The position numbers and the translations under genes are program-made. Shown here piece after piece: positions 51,693-60,198 of a DNA stretch of 64,000 nt. The stretch covers positions 3,691,001 through 3,755,000 of the forward strand of contig NZ_LT670818.1 of NCBI RefSeq assembly GCF_900129505.1. Reading direction: 5' to 3'. This DNA comes from Bradyrhizobium erythrophlei (lineage in GTDB: Bacteria; Pseudomonadota; Alphaproteobacteria; Rhizobiales; Xanthobacteraceae). Under the pieces are notes generated by a model. It did not search any database and was not told where the DNA came from. It saw nothing but the letters and a program-made list of their open reading frames with translations. Positions within the stretch are counted from its first letter, which is position 1; every line of letters starts with the position of its first letter.

Positions 51693-52343
51693 ATGGCATT
51701 GAGATTCCCTGATCGCGGTCGTGCGGCCGCCATGCTCATTGCCGTCATGGTGGCGGCGGTGCCGGCGGTCGCGTCCGCCCAGGATCCGCATGGCGCGCCG
51801 CCGGCGCAGCAAAAAAGGCTCCCGGAACCTCCGAGCAAGCTGCCGAAGGTCGGTGCCGACAAGACCCGCGGACTGGACTTCCTGTTCGGCGCACTGAAGG
51901 TAGCGCCCGACGAAACCAGCGCGAAGCATGTCGAGGCCCGGATCTGGGCGCAGTGGCTGCAGACCCCGAGCGATACCGCCGCATTGCTGATGATGCGCGC
52001 CAAGGTCGCGATGGACGCCCAGCAGACGGACGTCGCGCTGAAACTGCTCGATGCCCTGGTCAAGTTGCGTCCGGACTGGGTCGAGGTCTGGAACCGGCGT
52101 GCGACGCTTTATTACCTGCAGAATGATTACGGCCGCTCGCTGCAGGATATCCAGCAGGTGCTGATCCGCGAACCCCGCCATTTCGGCGCGCTGGCGGGGC
52201 TGGGCATGATCATGCAGGATCTCGGCGACAACAAGCGCGCGCTTGATGCCTTCCGCAGGGCGCTCGCGATCAATCCGCACATGGACAAGGTGCCGGAGCT
52301 GGTCAAGACCTTGAGCGAAAAGGTCGAAGGCCGCGATATCTGA
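51693..52343 (+). CDS. Exported TPR-repeat protein
   Basis: The protein of about 216 residues has a signal peptide (RAAAMLIAVMVAAVPAVASA-QDP). Three or four tetratricopeptide repeats follow: WLQTPSDTAALLMMRAKVAM, ALKLLDALVKLRPDWVEVWN, RATLYYLQNDYGRSLQDIQQ and GMIMQDLGDNKRALDAFRRA. TPR arrays bind protein partners, here in the periplasm. The start is uncertain: TTG 51687, ATG 51693 or ATG 51732. It is a stand-alone gene; the partner is unknown. Confidence 0.85.
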   Translation: MALRFPDRGRAAAMLIAVMVAAVPAVASAQDPHGAPPAQQKRLPEPPSKLPKVGADKTRGLDFLFGALKVAPDETSAKHVEARIWAQWLQTPSDTAALLMMRAKVAMDAQQTDVALKLLDALVKLRPDWVEVWNRRATLYYLQNDYGRSLQDIQQVLIREPRHFGALAGLGMIMQDLGDNKRALDAFRRALAINPHMDKVPELVKTLSEKVEGRDI

Positions 52344-52397
52344 TCGATTTCCCGGCGCGCTGTTCGCGTGCCAGCCACGGTCCCTCACGATCGATCG

Positions 52398-52457
52398 TGA
52401 GCCGGAGCATTTTGAGCCGGACCGTTGTGAGCCGGACCATTATGAGCCGGAGCCGAC
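52398..52457. repeat. 15-bp tandem repeat, four copies
   Basis: Four consecutive 15-base units each begin TGAGCCGGA and end in variable bases (GCATTT, CCGTTG, CCATTA, GCCGAC). They lie after the TPR gene, in a 239-base gap. On the minus strand they could encode AHNGP repeats, but no gene evidence supports that. The number of units is likely to vary between strains. Confidence 0.8.
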
Positions 52458-52582
52458 TTCGCCAATCCGCCGGCCGACGGCCAAGATCGTCGCGGCAGGC
52501 GGAACCGGGGCGTCTTCAAGCCAAGTCGAGAAGCCAAGTTGAGCTGATTTACCTGAAGAAGACGCGTCAAACGCAACAGGCC

Positions 52583-52765
52583 CTAGTGCAGCACCTCACT
52601 GCCGTGCTCGAACGGCCCGCCAAGGGCCACGGCCGCGTAAAGCTGTTGAAGCTCTGCCTCCAACTGCTCGTTGACCAGCAGCAGCGCCCTCAGCGCGCTA
52701 TGCAGGTCGCCATTGCAGCTTGCCACGATCCGGTCGATGGCATTTTCGCTCGGTCTGGAACTCAT
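52583..52765 (-). CDS. Small helical hypothetical protein, 60 residues
   Basis: ATG 52765 (MSSRPSENAIDRIVASCNGD) has GAGGGTG ten bases upstream, and the frame ends at 52583. The sequence LHSALRALLLVNEQLEAELQ is strongly helical, with leucines that could form a coiled coil. It has no signal peptide or known motif. A conserved small protein of Rhizobiales is my impression, not verified. The longer open frame upstream is rejected. Confidence 0.65.
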   Translation of the reverse strand: MSSRPSENAIDRIVASCNGDLHSALRALLLVNEQLEAELQQLYAAVALGGPFEHGSEVLH

Positions 52766-53082
52766 CGAAGCACCCTCTAGTTGTCCCTGAACAAACAAAT
52801 CCCTGGTGCCCGCTCCGCGTTCCTGTGGATTGCGTGGATAGGTCCCAACGACGACAGCCTGATGGCGCGCGCCCATCACTTCGCAACGCTGCGGCTGACC
52901 GATGAATATAAAGTTACTGATGACGGCGATATGAAGGCACGTTGCAGGCGGGTGCAAAAACCCGCACAGATTTTGTGGGTAACGGCAAAAACGGTATCCT
53001 TGTGGCAGAATGGGCGCCCACGAAACCGCACCGCTCCCGGAACCGTAGCTCAGGGGTGCCCACATTCATCCGGACATTGCAA
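52766..53082. other. 317-base gap, one weak hairpin
   Basis: No gene is convincing. GCGGGT (52948-52953) and ACCCGC (52960-52965) form a 6-bp hairpin followed by ACAGATTTT, which could be a weak terminator on the plus strand. Otherwise it must hold the promoter of the small minus-strand gene and of the hydrolase that follows. Confidence 0.35.
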
Positions 53083-54045
53083 ATGATATCAATGGTTGTC
53101 GTGGCGGCGCTGGCGATCCTGGCGCTGATCACGCAGGCCGGGGTCCTTGTCCTGGAGCGCCTTTATCCTGCCCAGGGCAGGATGATCGAGGTCGCCGGCG
53201 CGAAACTCAACGTCCTCGAGATCGGGCCGCGCGATGCCGCCGGTCCGCCTGTCGTGATGATCCATGGTGCGAGCTCGAATCTCGAGGTGATGCGCGGGCC
53301 GCTCGGCGACAGGCTTGCCAAAAATCATCGGGTGATCCTGATCGATCGTCCAGGCCATGGCTGGAGCACGCGCGCGCGTCTGGAAGATTCCACGCCGGCC
53401 ATTCAGGGCCGAATGATCGACGAGGCCCTTGATAAACTCGGCGTCGGATCCGCGATCTTCGTGGTGCATTCCTGGAGCGGCGCCCTCGGCGCGCGCATCG
53501 CGCTCGATTATCCCGAACGTGTCGCGGGCCTGGTGATGCTGGCGCCGGTCGCTTATCCATGGCGGGGCGGCGTCGGGTGGTACAACAGGGCCGTTGCCAC
53601 GCCCTTGATCGGCCCGCTGCTCGCCTACACGGTCACGCTGCCGCTCGGCATCCTTCTGGCCGGGCCGGGGGCGCGCGATGTGTTCCTGCCGCAGATCATG
53701 CCGCCAAATTTCGTCGCCGATACCGCGACGCCGCTGTTGCTGCGGCCGCGCGAATCTCTTGCCAATGCAAGGGATCTGGTGACGCTGAAGGCGGCGGTTG
53801 ACGAACAGGCGCCGCGCTACGGCAACATCAAGGCGCCGGTGGTGGTGATTTCGGGCGACGTCGACAAGACCGTGACGACCAGTATTCATTCCCTGCCGTT
53901 CGCAAGCGCGGTGAGCGATGCCAAACTGATCGTGCTGCCGGAGGTCGGCCATATGATCCAATACGCCGCGCCCGATCTCGTGACCGCGGAAATCGAAGCC
54001 CTGATCGGTGAGCGCGCACGGCGCGCCGCGGCTGTCGCCAAATAG
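53083..54045 (+). CDS. Alpha/beta hydrolase, membrane-anchored
   Basis: The 320-residue protein has an N-terminal hydrophobic anchor (MVVVAALAILALITQAGVLV). An alpha/beta-hydrolase fold follows: VVMIHGASSNLEVM as the oxyanion loop, IDRPGHGWS, the nucleophile elbow VVHSWSGALGAR, the acid in ISGDVDKTV and the histidine in EVGHMIQY. It hydrolyses an ester, epoxide or similar bond at the inner membrane. ATG 53083 or 53092 is the start; neither has a strong ribosome site. The substrate is unknown. Confidence 0.87.
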   Translation: MISMVVVAALAILALITQAGVLVLERLYPAQGRMIEVAGAKLNVLEIGPRDAAGPPVVMIHGASSNLEVMRGPLGDRLAKNHRVILIDRPGHGWSTRARLEDSTPAIQGRMIDEALDKLGVGSAIFVVHSWSGALGARIALDYPERVAGLVMLAPVAYPWRGGVGWYNRAVATPLIGPLLAYTVTLPLGILLAGPGARDVFLPQIMPPNFVADTATPLLLRPRESLANARDLVTLKAAVDEQAPRYGNIKAPVVVISGDVDKTVTTSIHSLPFASAVSDAKLIVLPEVGHMIQYAAPDLVTAEIEALIGERARRAAAVAK

Positions 54046-54134
54046 GGCGGCCCTCAAACACGCAGGGCTCGATTGAAGCTGAAGCCTGGGTCTGCCGTGT
54101 TGGAACTGCAGCCGCGGGATGGTAAGCTGCCACC

Positions 54135-54332
54135 ATGAAGAAGTCCGATATCATCTGCCCGCAATGCAATGCCGGTTACCGCCGGATTGAACTGGTTTCC
54201 ATAGGTGGGCCAAGGGGCGAGTATCGTTGCCTGCTTTGCAACCATCTGCTCGAGGTTTTCGACGGCTCCACCGAAGTCGCCATTCGCCTCACGGTTCAGC
54301 CCGAAAAGACTTTCGAGCGAGGGTCCGAGTGA
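54135..54332 (+). CDS. Zinc-ribbon-like small protein, 65 residues
   Basis: The protein (MKKSDIICPQCNAGYRRIEL) has two C-x-x-C pairs, CPQC near residue 8 and CLLC near residue 32, which fits a zinc ribbon. The remainder is hydrophilic and short. Such proteins often act as accessory nucleic-acid- or protein-binding factors. It lies 89 bases after the hydrolase gene and is followed by a hairpin. The function is unknown. Confidence 0.75.
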   Translation: MKKSDIICPQCNAGYRRIELVSIGGPRGEYRCLLCNHLLEVFDGSTEVAIRLTVQPEKTFERGSE

Positions 54333-54344
54333 GCGTCGCGAGCG

Positions 54345-54366
54345 AGGCCGCCTCCGCTGGCGGCCT
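54345..54366. terminator. Hairpin between convergent small genes
   Basis: AGGCCGCC (54345-54352) and GGCGGCCT (54359-54366) form a perfect 8-bp stem with a 6-base loop. Downstream on the plus strand is TTACTGCTTTT, only moderately T-rich. It overlaps the stop codon of the minus-strand gene at 54366 and probably ends the zinc-ribbon transcript. Confidence 0.5.
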
Positions 54367-54629
54367 TACTGCTTTTGGGCGGCCGCAGTCGTCGGATTGG
54401 GGCCATCTTCCAGGCATCGGTTGATGGCCGCCGTCTGGTCTCGTGGCAGCACCTTTGCCACATCGACTTGATGACGGCATTGCATTTGCTTGATTTGCTC
54501 GGCACGGCGCTTTGCCGCAGCCTCGCGATACTCGGGAGCCACGGCATTCGGATCGACCAGCTTCTGCGCGAAGGCCGGTTCGGCGAACATGACCACGGCA
54601 ACCAGACTCAACCGCCAAAACGATTTCAT
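54366..54629 (-). CDS. Secreted hypothetical protein, 87 residues
   Basis: ATG 54629 (MKSFWRLSLVAVVMFAEPAF) gives a signal peptide cut near AFA-QKL. The mature part is hydrophilic and helical (DPNAVAPEYREAAAKRRAEQ), with two cysteines (QMQCRHQ and INRCLED) that could form one disulfide. GAGGACA stands upstream. It is probably periplasmic; I do not recognise the family. A dispersed repeat lies just upstream of the start. Confidence 0.75.
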   Translation of the reverse strand: MKSFWRLSLVAVVMFAEPAFAQKLVDPNAVAPEYREAAAKRRAEQIKQMQCRHQVDVAKVLPRDQTAAINRCLEDGPNPTTAAAQKQ

Positions 54630-54641
54630 GGAAATGTCCTC

Positions 54642-54700
54642 AAGGCGTTTTCGAGCGAAGTGGACACCGGTTTGCATAGCGAAAACGCGTTAAAACAAAA
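54642..54700. repeat. Dispersed GCGTTTTCGAGCGAAGTGG element, copy 3
   Basis: It begins AAGGCGTTTTCGAGCGAAGT, continues with CGAAAACGCGTTAAAAC, and ends in AAAA. It is closely related to copies at 21641 and 36832. It lies between two minus-strand small genes, 13 bases from the start codon of one of them. A shorter fragment, GAAGACGCGTCAAACGCAAC, is at 52558-52577. Confidence 0.7.
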
Positions 54701-54710
54701 GGCCAGGGTA

Positions 54711-54863
54711 TCAGAAAAAGCCCGGACTGAGATCCAGTCCGTAGGACGCAAGCAGGAGAGACACGGTCAGGCCGACGCCGCAAAACATGATAATGGTCTT
54801 GAGCGTCTCGACGTCAACCCGTGTTCCGGATACGCGCGTAAGAACCTTTGCGAGAGCAGCCAT
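54711..54863 (-). CDS. Small membrane protein, 50 residues
   Basis: ATG 54863 (MAALAKVLTRVSGTRVDVET) has GGAGATC a few bases upstream. One predicted membrane helix (IIMFCGVGLTVSLLLASYGL) follows, with a short tail DLSPGFF. The layout is that of the many small single-span proteins of Rhizobiales with unknown function. It is separated from the next minus-strand gene by the dispersed repeat. Confidence 0.72.
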   Translation of the reverse strand: MAALAKVLTRVSGTRVDVETLKTIIMFCGVGLTVSLLLASYGLDLSPGFF

Positions 54864-55162
54864 TTGCGATCTCCAGGCTCGGCCCCCATCGTGGGGACCG
54901 TTCACCACTCGTAGCCCAGCCGGCGTTCGACGTGTGTGAACGAGGTCACATCCCGCCGGTGGATTCGACGAAATCGCAGCAAATTAATCGCTGCAGCGCA
55001 GGCGGAAAATGGTCGGCCGCGGCGTGATTTGAGCATCGACGGGCGGAGCCACCGACTGGCGAGAATCGCTGTGTGGGTGCAATCTGGCCGCTGGAGCCGG
55101 CGGGCCCCGGTGGGGTGCGGTCCGAGCCCGAGCCCATAACCAACAGCTGACACGGAGGGTTC
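54864..55162. other. 299-base gap, nothing recognisable
   Basis: It lies between the divergent small membrane protein gene and the cysteine-rich lipoprotein gene and must hold both promoters. No gene, strong palindrome or clear promoter hexamers were recognised. CACGGAGGG near 55152 is the ribosome site of the next gene. Confidence 0.4.
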
Positions 55163-55381
55163 ATGCGACGCTTCGTTGTTTTAACCGTCGCAGCGCTGGC
55201 GATGACGTCCTGCTATCCAGAGGAGGAGGTGACGGGATCAATCCACAATAAATGCGCAACCGAGCTGTACAGCCGCTTCAATCCCAAAGCGATGGATCAG
55301 TGCATGGCGGTCTGCATCAAATGCGACCGTGGCACGACGACCACGTGCTCGACGTCGTGCACGCTCAAGGGCGCGCGCTGA
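55163..55381 (+). CDS. Small cysteine-rich putative lipoprotein
   Basis: The 72-residue protein starts MRRFVVLTVAALAMTSCYPE, where AMTSC resembles a lipobox, so Cys17 may be lipidated. The mature chain contains seven further cysteines (NKCATEL, DQCMAVCIKCDRG, TTCSTSCTLKG), an unusually high density. CGGAGGG precedes ATG 55163. It is probably an outer-membrane- or periplasm-anchored disulfide-rich or metal-binding protein. The family is not recognised. Confidence 0.72.
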   Translation: MRRFVVLTVAALAMTSCYPEEEVTGSIHNKCATELYSRFNPKAMDQCMAVCIKCDRGTTTTCSTSCTLKGAR

Positions 55382-55476
55382 TTTCGCGGCCTTCGGCACC
55401 ACCGTCGATGATGCCGAAAGATCGTCGTTCCTCGACCCGTTAAGCCGCTGAATCCCGGTTAACGGCGATCACGGCG

Positions 55477-55875
55477 CTACTGGCTCTTGATCTTGCCATC
55501 CTTGTCGAACTGCGAAATGAACGCCCAGAGATTGTTGATTTCGGTTTCGTTCTTGATGCCGGCGAAAGCCATCTTGGTTCCCGGAACTTTCGCCTTCGGA
55601 TCCTTGATGTATTCCTTGAACTGGGCCTCGTTCCAGGTGATGCCGGAATTCTTGTTGGCGTCGGAATAGCTGTAGCCTTCGGCCGTGCCCGACTTGCGGC
55701 CGTCGAGGCCATTCAGTTCAGGGCCGACCTTGTTCTTGGCGCCTTCGCCGATCGAGTGGCAGGCCATGCATTTGTTGAAGGACGTCTTGCCGGCCGCAAC
55801 GTCCTGCGCCAGCGCGCTCGATGCGGCTGCGGACGTTGCGATGACGAGCAGCGCGCTCAGGGTCGGGTTTTTCAT
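55477..55875 (-). CDS. Class I soluble cytochrome c (c2-like)
   Basis: The 132-residue protein has a signal peptide (MKNPTLSALLVIATSAAASS, cut near LAQ-DVA), the haem motif CMACH, the c2-type string GPELNGLDGRKSGTAEG, and the axial methionine in GTKMAFAGI. It carries electrons in the periplasm. ATG 55875 is chosen; the 26 residues upstream in the open frame are not signal-like. It is divergent from the glycolate oxidase operon. Confidence 0.93.
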   Translation of the reverse strand: MKNPTLSALLVIATSAAASSALAQDVAAGKTSFNKCMACHSIGEGAKNKVGPELNGLDGRKSGTAEGYSYSDANKNSGITWNEAQFKEYIKDPKAKVPGTKMAFAGIKNETEINNLWAFISQFDKDGKIKSQ

Positions 55876-56109
55876 GATGTGCTCTTCATGGGTTCGGGGG
55901 GAGGGGGCGACGATGCCGCAGCCCTTGTTGCATAGGCCGCTCGCGGTGGACAAGCCGTCAAAACGCCCAAGGGTTTCCTACGTCTTTCGGATTGCCTTCA
56001 TTTCCGCGTGCGAGCTACCCAAAGCGGTCCAGACATGCTTGATTTGCCACGAGAAATCGGCGAGCAGAGAGTCGCTCGCCTGGTCAGGCGTCCCCGGGGA
56101 GAAGCAGAC

Positions 56110-57603
56110 ATGGCCATTCTGATGCCGGCATCGGATCAGGCGGTGTTGAACCGCCGCGAGGAAATCGTGACGGCGCTGCGCGCGATCGTGCCGGGCGAGG
56201 GCGTCATCGACAGTCCCGCCGAAATGCTCCCATACGAGTCCGACGGGCTGATGGCCTATCGCCAGCCGCCGATGGTGGTGGTGCTGCCGGACACCACCGA
56301 ACAGGTCGCGCGGGTGCTGAAATACTGCTTCGAGCAGGGCATCAAGGTGGTGCCGCGCGGCTCCGGCACGTCGCTGTCGGGCGGCGCGCTGCCGCTTGCG
56401 GACGCGGTGCTGCTGGGCTTAGGCAAATTCAAGCGCATCCGCGAGATCGATTTCGACAACCGCGTGGTGGTGACCGAGCCGGGGGTGACCAACCTCGCCA
56501 TCAGCCAGGCGGTCGCCCACGCCGGATATTATTATGCGCCCGATCCCTCGTCGCAGATCGCCTGCTCGATCGGCGGCAATGTCGCGGAGAATTCCGGCGG
56601 CGTGCATTGCCTGAAATATGGCATGACCACCAACAACGTGCTGGGCTGCGAGATCGTCCTGATCACCGGGGAAATCCTGCGGATCGGCGGCAAGTCGGCC
56701 GAGACCTCGGGCTACGACCTGATGGGGATCATCACGGGATCGGAAGGCCTGCTCGGCGTCATCACCGAGGTTACGGTGCGCATCCTGCAGAAGCCGGAGA
56801 CCGCACGCGCCCTGATGGTCGGTTTTGCGCAAGTCGAGGCGGCCGGTCAGTGCGTGGCTGAAATCATCGGCGCCGGCATCATTCCCGGCGGCATGGAAAT
56901 GATGGACAAACCGGCGATCCACGCCGCCGAGGCCTTTGTGCATGCCGGCTATCCGCTCGACGTCGAGGCGCTTCTGATCATCGAACTCGACGGCCCCGGG
57001 GTCGAAGTCGATGAACTGATCAGGCGGGTGGAAGCAATCGCGCAAGGCTGCGGCTCCACCACCTGCCAGATCTCCAATTCGGAGACCGAGCGCAATCTGT
57101 TCTGGGCCGGCCGCAAGGCGGCCTTTCCCGCCGTGGGGCGGATTTCGCCCGACTATCTCTGCATGGACGGCACCATCCCGCGCGGCAAATTGCCGGAGGC
57201 CCTGGCGCGGATCCGCGACCTCTCCGTCAAATACGATCTCCGCGTCGCCAACGTGTTTCACGCCGGCGACGGCAATCTGCACCCGCTGATCCTGTACGAT
57301 GCCAACAAGCCTGGCGAGATGGAGCGGGCCGAAGCCTTCGGCGCCGATATCTTGCGGGCCTGCGTCGAACTCGGCGGCGTGCTGACCGGCGAGCATGGCG
57401 TCGGCATCGAAAAGCGCGATCTGATGCCGGAGATGTTCAGCGAGATCGATCTCAACCAGCAGCAGCGGCTGAAATGCGCGTTCGACGCGCAGGGCCTGCT
57501 CAATCCCGGCAAGGTATTTCCAACCCTGCACCGCTGCGCCGAGCTCGGGCGCATGCACGTCCATGGCGGCAAGCTGGCGTTCGCGGAGATTCCACGGTTT
57601 TAA
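56110..57603 (+). CDS. glcD: Glycolate oxidase FAD-linked subunit GlcD
   Basis: The 497-residue protein matches the length of E. coli GlcD. It is an FAD_binding_4 enzyme with VVPRGSGTSLSGGALPLADA, the flavin-phosphate region SIGGNVAENSGGVHCLKYGM, and the C-terminal domain with FHAGDGNLHPLILYD and TGEHGVGIEKRDLM. It oxidises glycolate or a related 2-hydroxyacid and passes electrons to GlcE/GlcF. GGGGAG precedes ATG 56110. An unrelated acyltransferase gene separates it from glcE. D-lactate or 2-hydroxyglutarate dehydrogenases are close relatives. Confidence 0.9.
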   Translation: MAILMPASDQAVLNRREEIVTALRAIVPGEGVIDSPAEMLPYESDGLMAYRQPPMVVVLPDTTEQVARVLKYCFEQGIKVVPRGSGTSLSGGALPLADAVLLGLGKFKRIREIDFDNRVVVTEPGVTNLAISQAVAHAGYYYAPDPSSQIACSIGGNVAENSGGVHCLKYGMTTNNVLGCEIVLITGEILRIGGKSAETSGYDLMGIITGSEGLLGVITEVTVRILQKPETARALMVGFAQVEAAGQCVAEIIGAGIIPGGMEMMDKPAIHAAEAFVHAGYPLDVEALLIIELDGPGVEVDELIRRVEAIAQGCGSTTCQISNSETERNLFWAGRKAAFPAVGRISPDYLCMDGTIPRGKLPEALARIRDLSVKYDLRVANVFHAGDGNLHPLILYDANKPGEMERAEAFGADILRACVELGGVLTGEHGVGIEKRDLMPEMFSEIDLNQQQRLKCAFDAQGLLNPGKVFPTLHRCAELGRMHVHGGKLAFAEIPRF

Positions 57604-57647
57604 AAGGCTTGGCGGGCCCTTGTGGCTTGCGATGCGGGTGGCGCGAC

Positions 57648-58826
57648 ATGGCTGACATCCCGATGCGTGCGACGATGGGGGCGGCGACGCAGGCGCGAAG
57701 CGCGAAGCGGCTGCTGTTTATCGACAACATCCGATGGACCATGATCATATTGGTGCTGAGCATGCACGCGTCTGACACCTACAGCCCGTTCGGGAACTGG
57801 TACTATACGGATCGGCAAGCGATGGGCCTCGGTGCGAAGCTTTTCTTCGGCGTCTACCAGAGCTTCCTGCAGGCGTTCTTCATGGCGCTGCTCTTCTTCA
57901 TTGCGGGCTATTTTTCCGCGGCCGCCTACGACCGAAAGGGCTTCTCGCCGTTCGTGCGTGACCGGTTTATCCGGCTTGGATTGCCGACCCTGCTTTACAT
58001 GCTGGTGATCGGTCCCCTGACCCAGTATTTCCTGTCGCGGACGTGGGGAACCGGCGGTTTTCTACACCAATGGCTGCTTCATCTCCAGGACGGGGAGTGG
58101 CTGTCGGAAACCGGGCCGATGTGGTTTTGCGCGGTCCTTTTGCTGTTCTCGGTCATCTACGGTTTGATCCGCCTGCGGGGATGGAACGAGCCCAGGATCG
58201 AACTCGGCAACAAAGGTCGCGACAGTCTGTCGATAGCCGCTTTCATCGCCCTCATGGCCGCGTCGACCTTTGTGGTTCGGATCGCCGTGACGGAGGATGC
58301 CTCCGTGCTCAATGTGCATCCCGGCGATTTCCCCCAATACGCCCTGATGTACACGGCCGGCGCGTTCGGCTATCGCGGCGGCTGGATTATGGGGCTGTCG
58401 GAACGTGTCTGCATTCTTTGGGCGTCGGCCACGCTGACGGCCGCGGTCCCCTTGTTCGCCGCGCTGCTTCTGTTTGGCGGCGCGCTGTCTGGCCAGACCG
58501 CGCAATATGTCGGCGGTTTCAACCCGGTCAGCGCCGGAAAATGCCTTTGGGAAGCGCTCGTCTGCGTCGGAATGGGCCTTCTGCTGCTCGCGGTCTATCG
58601 GCGCAATTTCGACCGGCAGAATGAGGGGGCGCGGTGGCTGTCGGACAATGCCTTCGGCGTCTATCTCATCCACCCGCCGATCCTGATCGGCTTTGCCATC
58701 CTTCTGCAAGGGCTCACGCTCCACCCGGTGGCGAAGGCCGCGGTACTGACCCTGCTCGCGGCTATCGGCAGTTTCGCCGCATCGGCGTTCGTCTTGCGGA
58801 AGTCGCCGCTGCGGCGGATCACCTAG
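57648..58826 (+). CDS. Acyltransferase-3 family membrane protein
   Basis: The 392-residue protein starts at ATG 57648. RLLFIDNIRWTMIILVLSMH carries the R/H motif of acyltransferase-3 proteins, followed by about ten hydrophobic segments (FFMALLFFIAGYFSAAAYDR; CAVLLLFSVIYGLIRL; FGVYLIHPPILIGFAILLQ). Family members acylate membrane or exported carbohydrates or lipids. It is inserted between glcD and glcE, 44 bases after glcD and 133 before glcE. It has no obvious role in glycolate metabolism. Confidence 0.87.
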   Translation: MADIPMRATMGAATQARSAKRLLFIDNIRWTMIILVLSMHASDTYSPFGNWYYTDRQAMGLGAKLFFGVYQSFLQAFFMALLFFIAGYFSAAAYDRKGFSPFVRDRFIRLGLPTLLYMLVIGPLTQYFLSRTWGTGGFLHQWLLHLQDGEWLSETGPMWFCAVLLLFSVIYGLIRLRGWNEPRIELGNKGRDSLSIAAFIALMAASTFVVRIAVTEDASVLNVHPGDFPQYALMYTAGAFGYRGGWIMGLSERVCILWASATLTAAVPLFAALLLFGGALSGQTAQYVGGFNPVSAGKCLWEALVCVGMGLLLLAVYRRNFDRQNEGARWLSDNAFGVYLIHPPILIGFAILLQGLTLHPVAKAAVLTLLAAIGSFAASAFVLRKSPLRRIT

Positions 58827-58959
58827 AATTCGGCATGAGCCAATGTTTCGAGTAAGGGTCTCGCTTTGGCGGCGCTGATTTTTCAATCGTCATCCACGCG
58901 CTTGCGGAGTATCCATCATGTCCGGCCGACAGCAGCAACCTGGAGCTTGATCCAAAATC

Positions 58960-60198
58960 GTGGACACTTTGAAAGTACGTGACGCCAAGGACGTCGAAGA
59001 AGTGGTGCGCGCCGCGATCGCCGGCGAGCAGCCGCTCGAAATCATCGGCCACGGCTCAAAGCGCCTGATCGGCCAGCCGATGGCGACCAACGCGCTGCTC
59101 GACCTGTCGTCGCTCAACGCGGTGACCTCCTATGAGCCGAACGAGCTGATCATCACCGTTCAGGCCGGCGCGCCGCTCGCCGACGTCAAGTCACTGATCG
59201 ATTCCAAAAATCAGCAGTTCGCCTTCGAGCCGATCGACACCGCGCCGCTGTTGGGCACGCCGAGCCTCGGCACCATCGGCGGCATGATCGGCGCCGGCCT
59301 CGCCGGACCCCGCCGCATCAGGGCCGGCGGCGCTCGCGATCATCTGTTGGGGGCGCACGGCGTGTCCGGTTTCGGCGACAGCTTCAAGGCCGGCGGCCGG
59401 GTGGTGAAGAACGTCACCGGCTACGATCTCTGCAAATTGCTGGCGGGGTCCTGGGGCACGCTCTCGGTGATGACGGAAGTGACCCTGAAGGTGATGCCGC
59501 GGCCCGAGACCGAGCGCACGCTGGTCTTGCGGGGGCTCGACGATGTCACCGCCAACCGGGCGATGACCGCAGCACTGGGCTCGCCGTTCGATGTGTCCGC
59601 CGCGGCGCATCTGCCGAACTCGGCGTTTCGCGCCGAAGGCAACGAGCTTGCCGGCCTCGGGTCGACGCGCGAGGCGGTTACCTTGCTGCGGCTGGAAGGG
59701 ATTGCGGCGTCGGCCGCCCATCGCGCCGCTGCGCTCGACAAGCTCATGGCGCCGTTTGGGGCGGCACAGACGATCGATGACGTGGCCTCCGCCGCGATCT
59801 GGAGCTCCGTTCGCGACGTTGTTCCGTTCGCGGCCGCTGGCCCGCTGGGGGCGTGGCCGGTGTGGCGGATCGTTTGCCCGCCGGCTTGCGGCGGCGCGCT
59901 CGGCGAGCAACTCGCGCGCGACGCCGGCGGCGACGTGATCTACGACTGGGGCGGGGGCCTGATCTGGGCGGCGCTGCCCCCGAAGCCCGACGCTCAGGCC
60001 GCGCTGGTGCGCCAGCGCGTCGGGGCCGTCGGCGGGCACGCCACGCTGGTGCGCGCATCCGACGAGGTGCGCCGCAATGTCGATGTGTTCCATCCCCAGC
60101 CGGCCGGGGTCGCCAGCCTGAGCGAACGGGTCCGCCAAGCCTTCGACCCGAAGAACATCCTCAATCGCGGCCGGATGATACGAGGTTCCGCGGCATGA
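58960..60198 (+). CDS. glcE: Glycolate oxidase subunit GlcE
   Basis: The 412-residue FAD-binding protein has IIGHGSKRLIGQPMAT, ELIITVQAGAPLADVKSL and the flavin loop GGRVVKNVTGYDLCKLLAGS. It ends DVFHPQPAGVASLSERVRQA, as expected for GlcE. It forms a complex with GlcD and the iron-sulfur subunit. The start is GTG 58960 (MDTLKVRDAKDVEEV). The stop overlaps the start of glcF (ATGA), indicating coupled translation. Confidence 0.93.
   Translation: MDTLKVRDAKDVEEVVRAAIAGEQPLEIIGHGSKRLIGQPMATNALLDLSSLNAVTSYEPNELIITVQAGAPLADVKSLIDSKNQQFAFEPIDTAPLLGTPSLGTIGGMIGAGLAGPRRIRAGGARDHLLGAHGVSGFGDSFKAGGRVVKNVTGYDLCKLLAGSWGTLSVMTEVTLKVMPRPETERTLVLRGLDDVTANRAMTAALGSPFDVSAAAHLPNSAFRAEGNELAGLGSTREAVTLLRLEGIAASAAHRAAALDKLMAPFGAAQTIDDVASAAIWSSVRDVVPFAAAGPLGAWPVWRIVCPPACGGALGEQLARDAGGDVIYDWGGGLIWAALPPKPDAQAALVRQRVGAVGGHATLVRASDEVRRNVDVFHPQPAGVASLSERVRQAFDPKNILNRGRMIRGSAA

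Noticed and set aside
52385..52576. Minus-strand frame containing AHNGP repeats
   Set aside because: It is produced by the 15-bp tandem repeat and has no supported start.
59853..60194. Long N-terminal extension of glcF
   Set aside because: It is an arginine-rich antiparallel-type artefact lying inside glcE; the true start is the overlapping ATGA at 60195.
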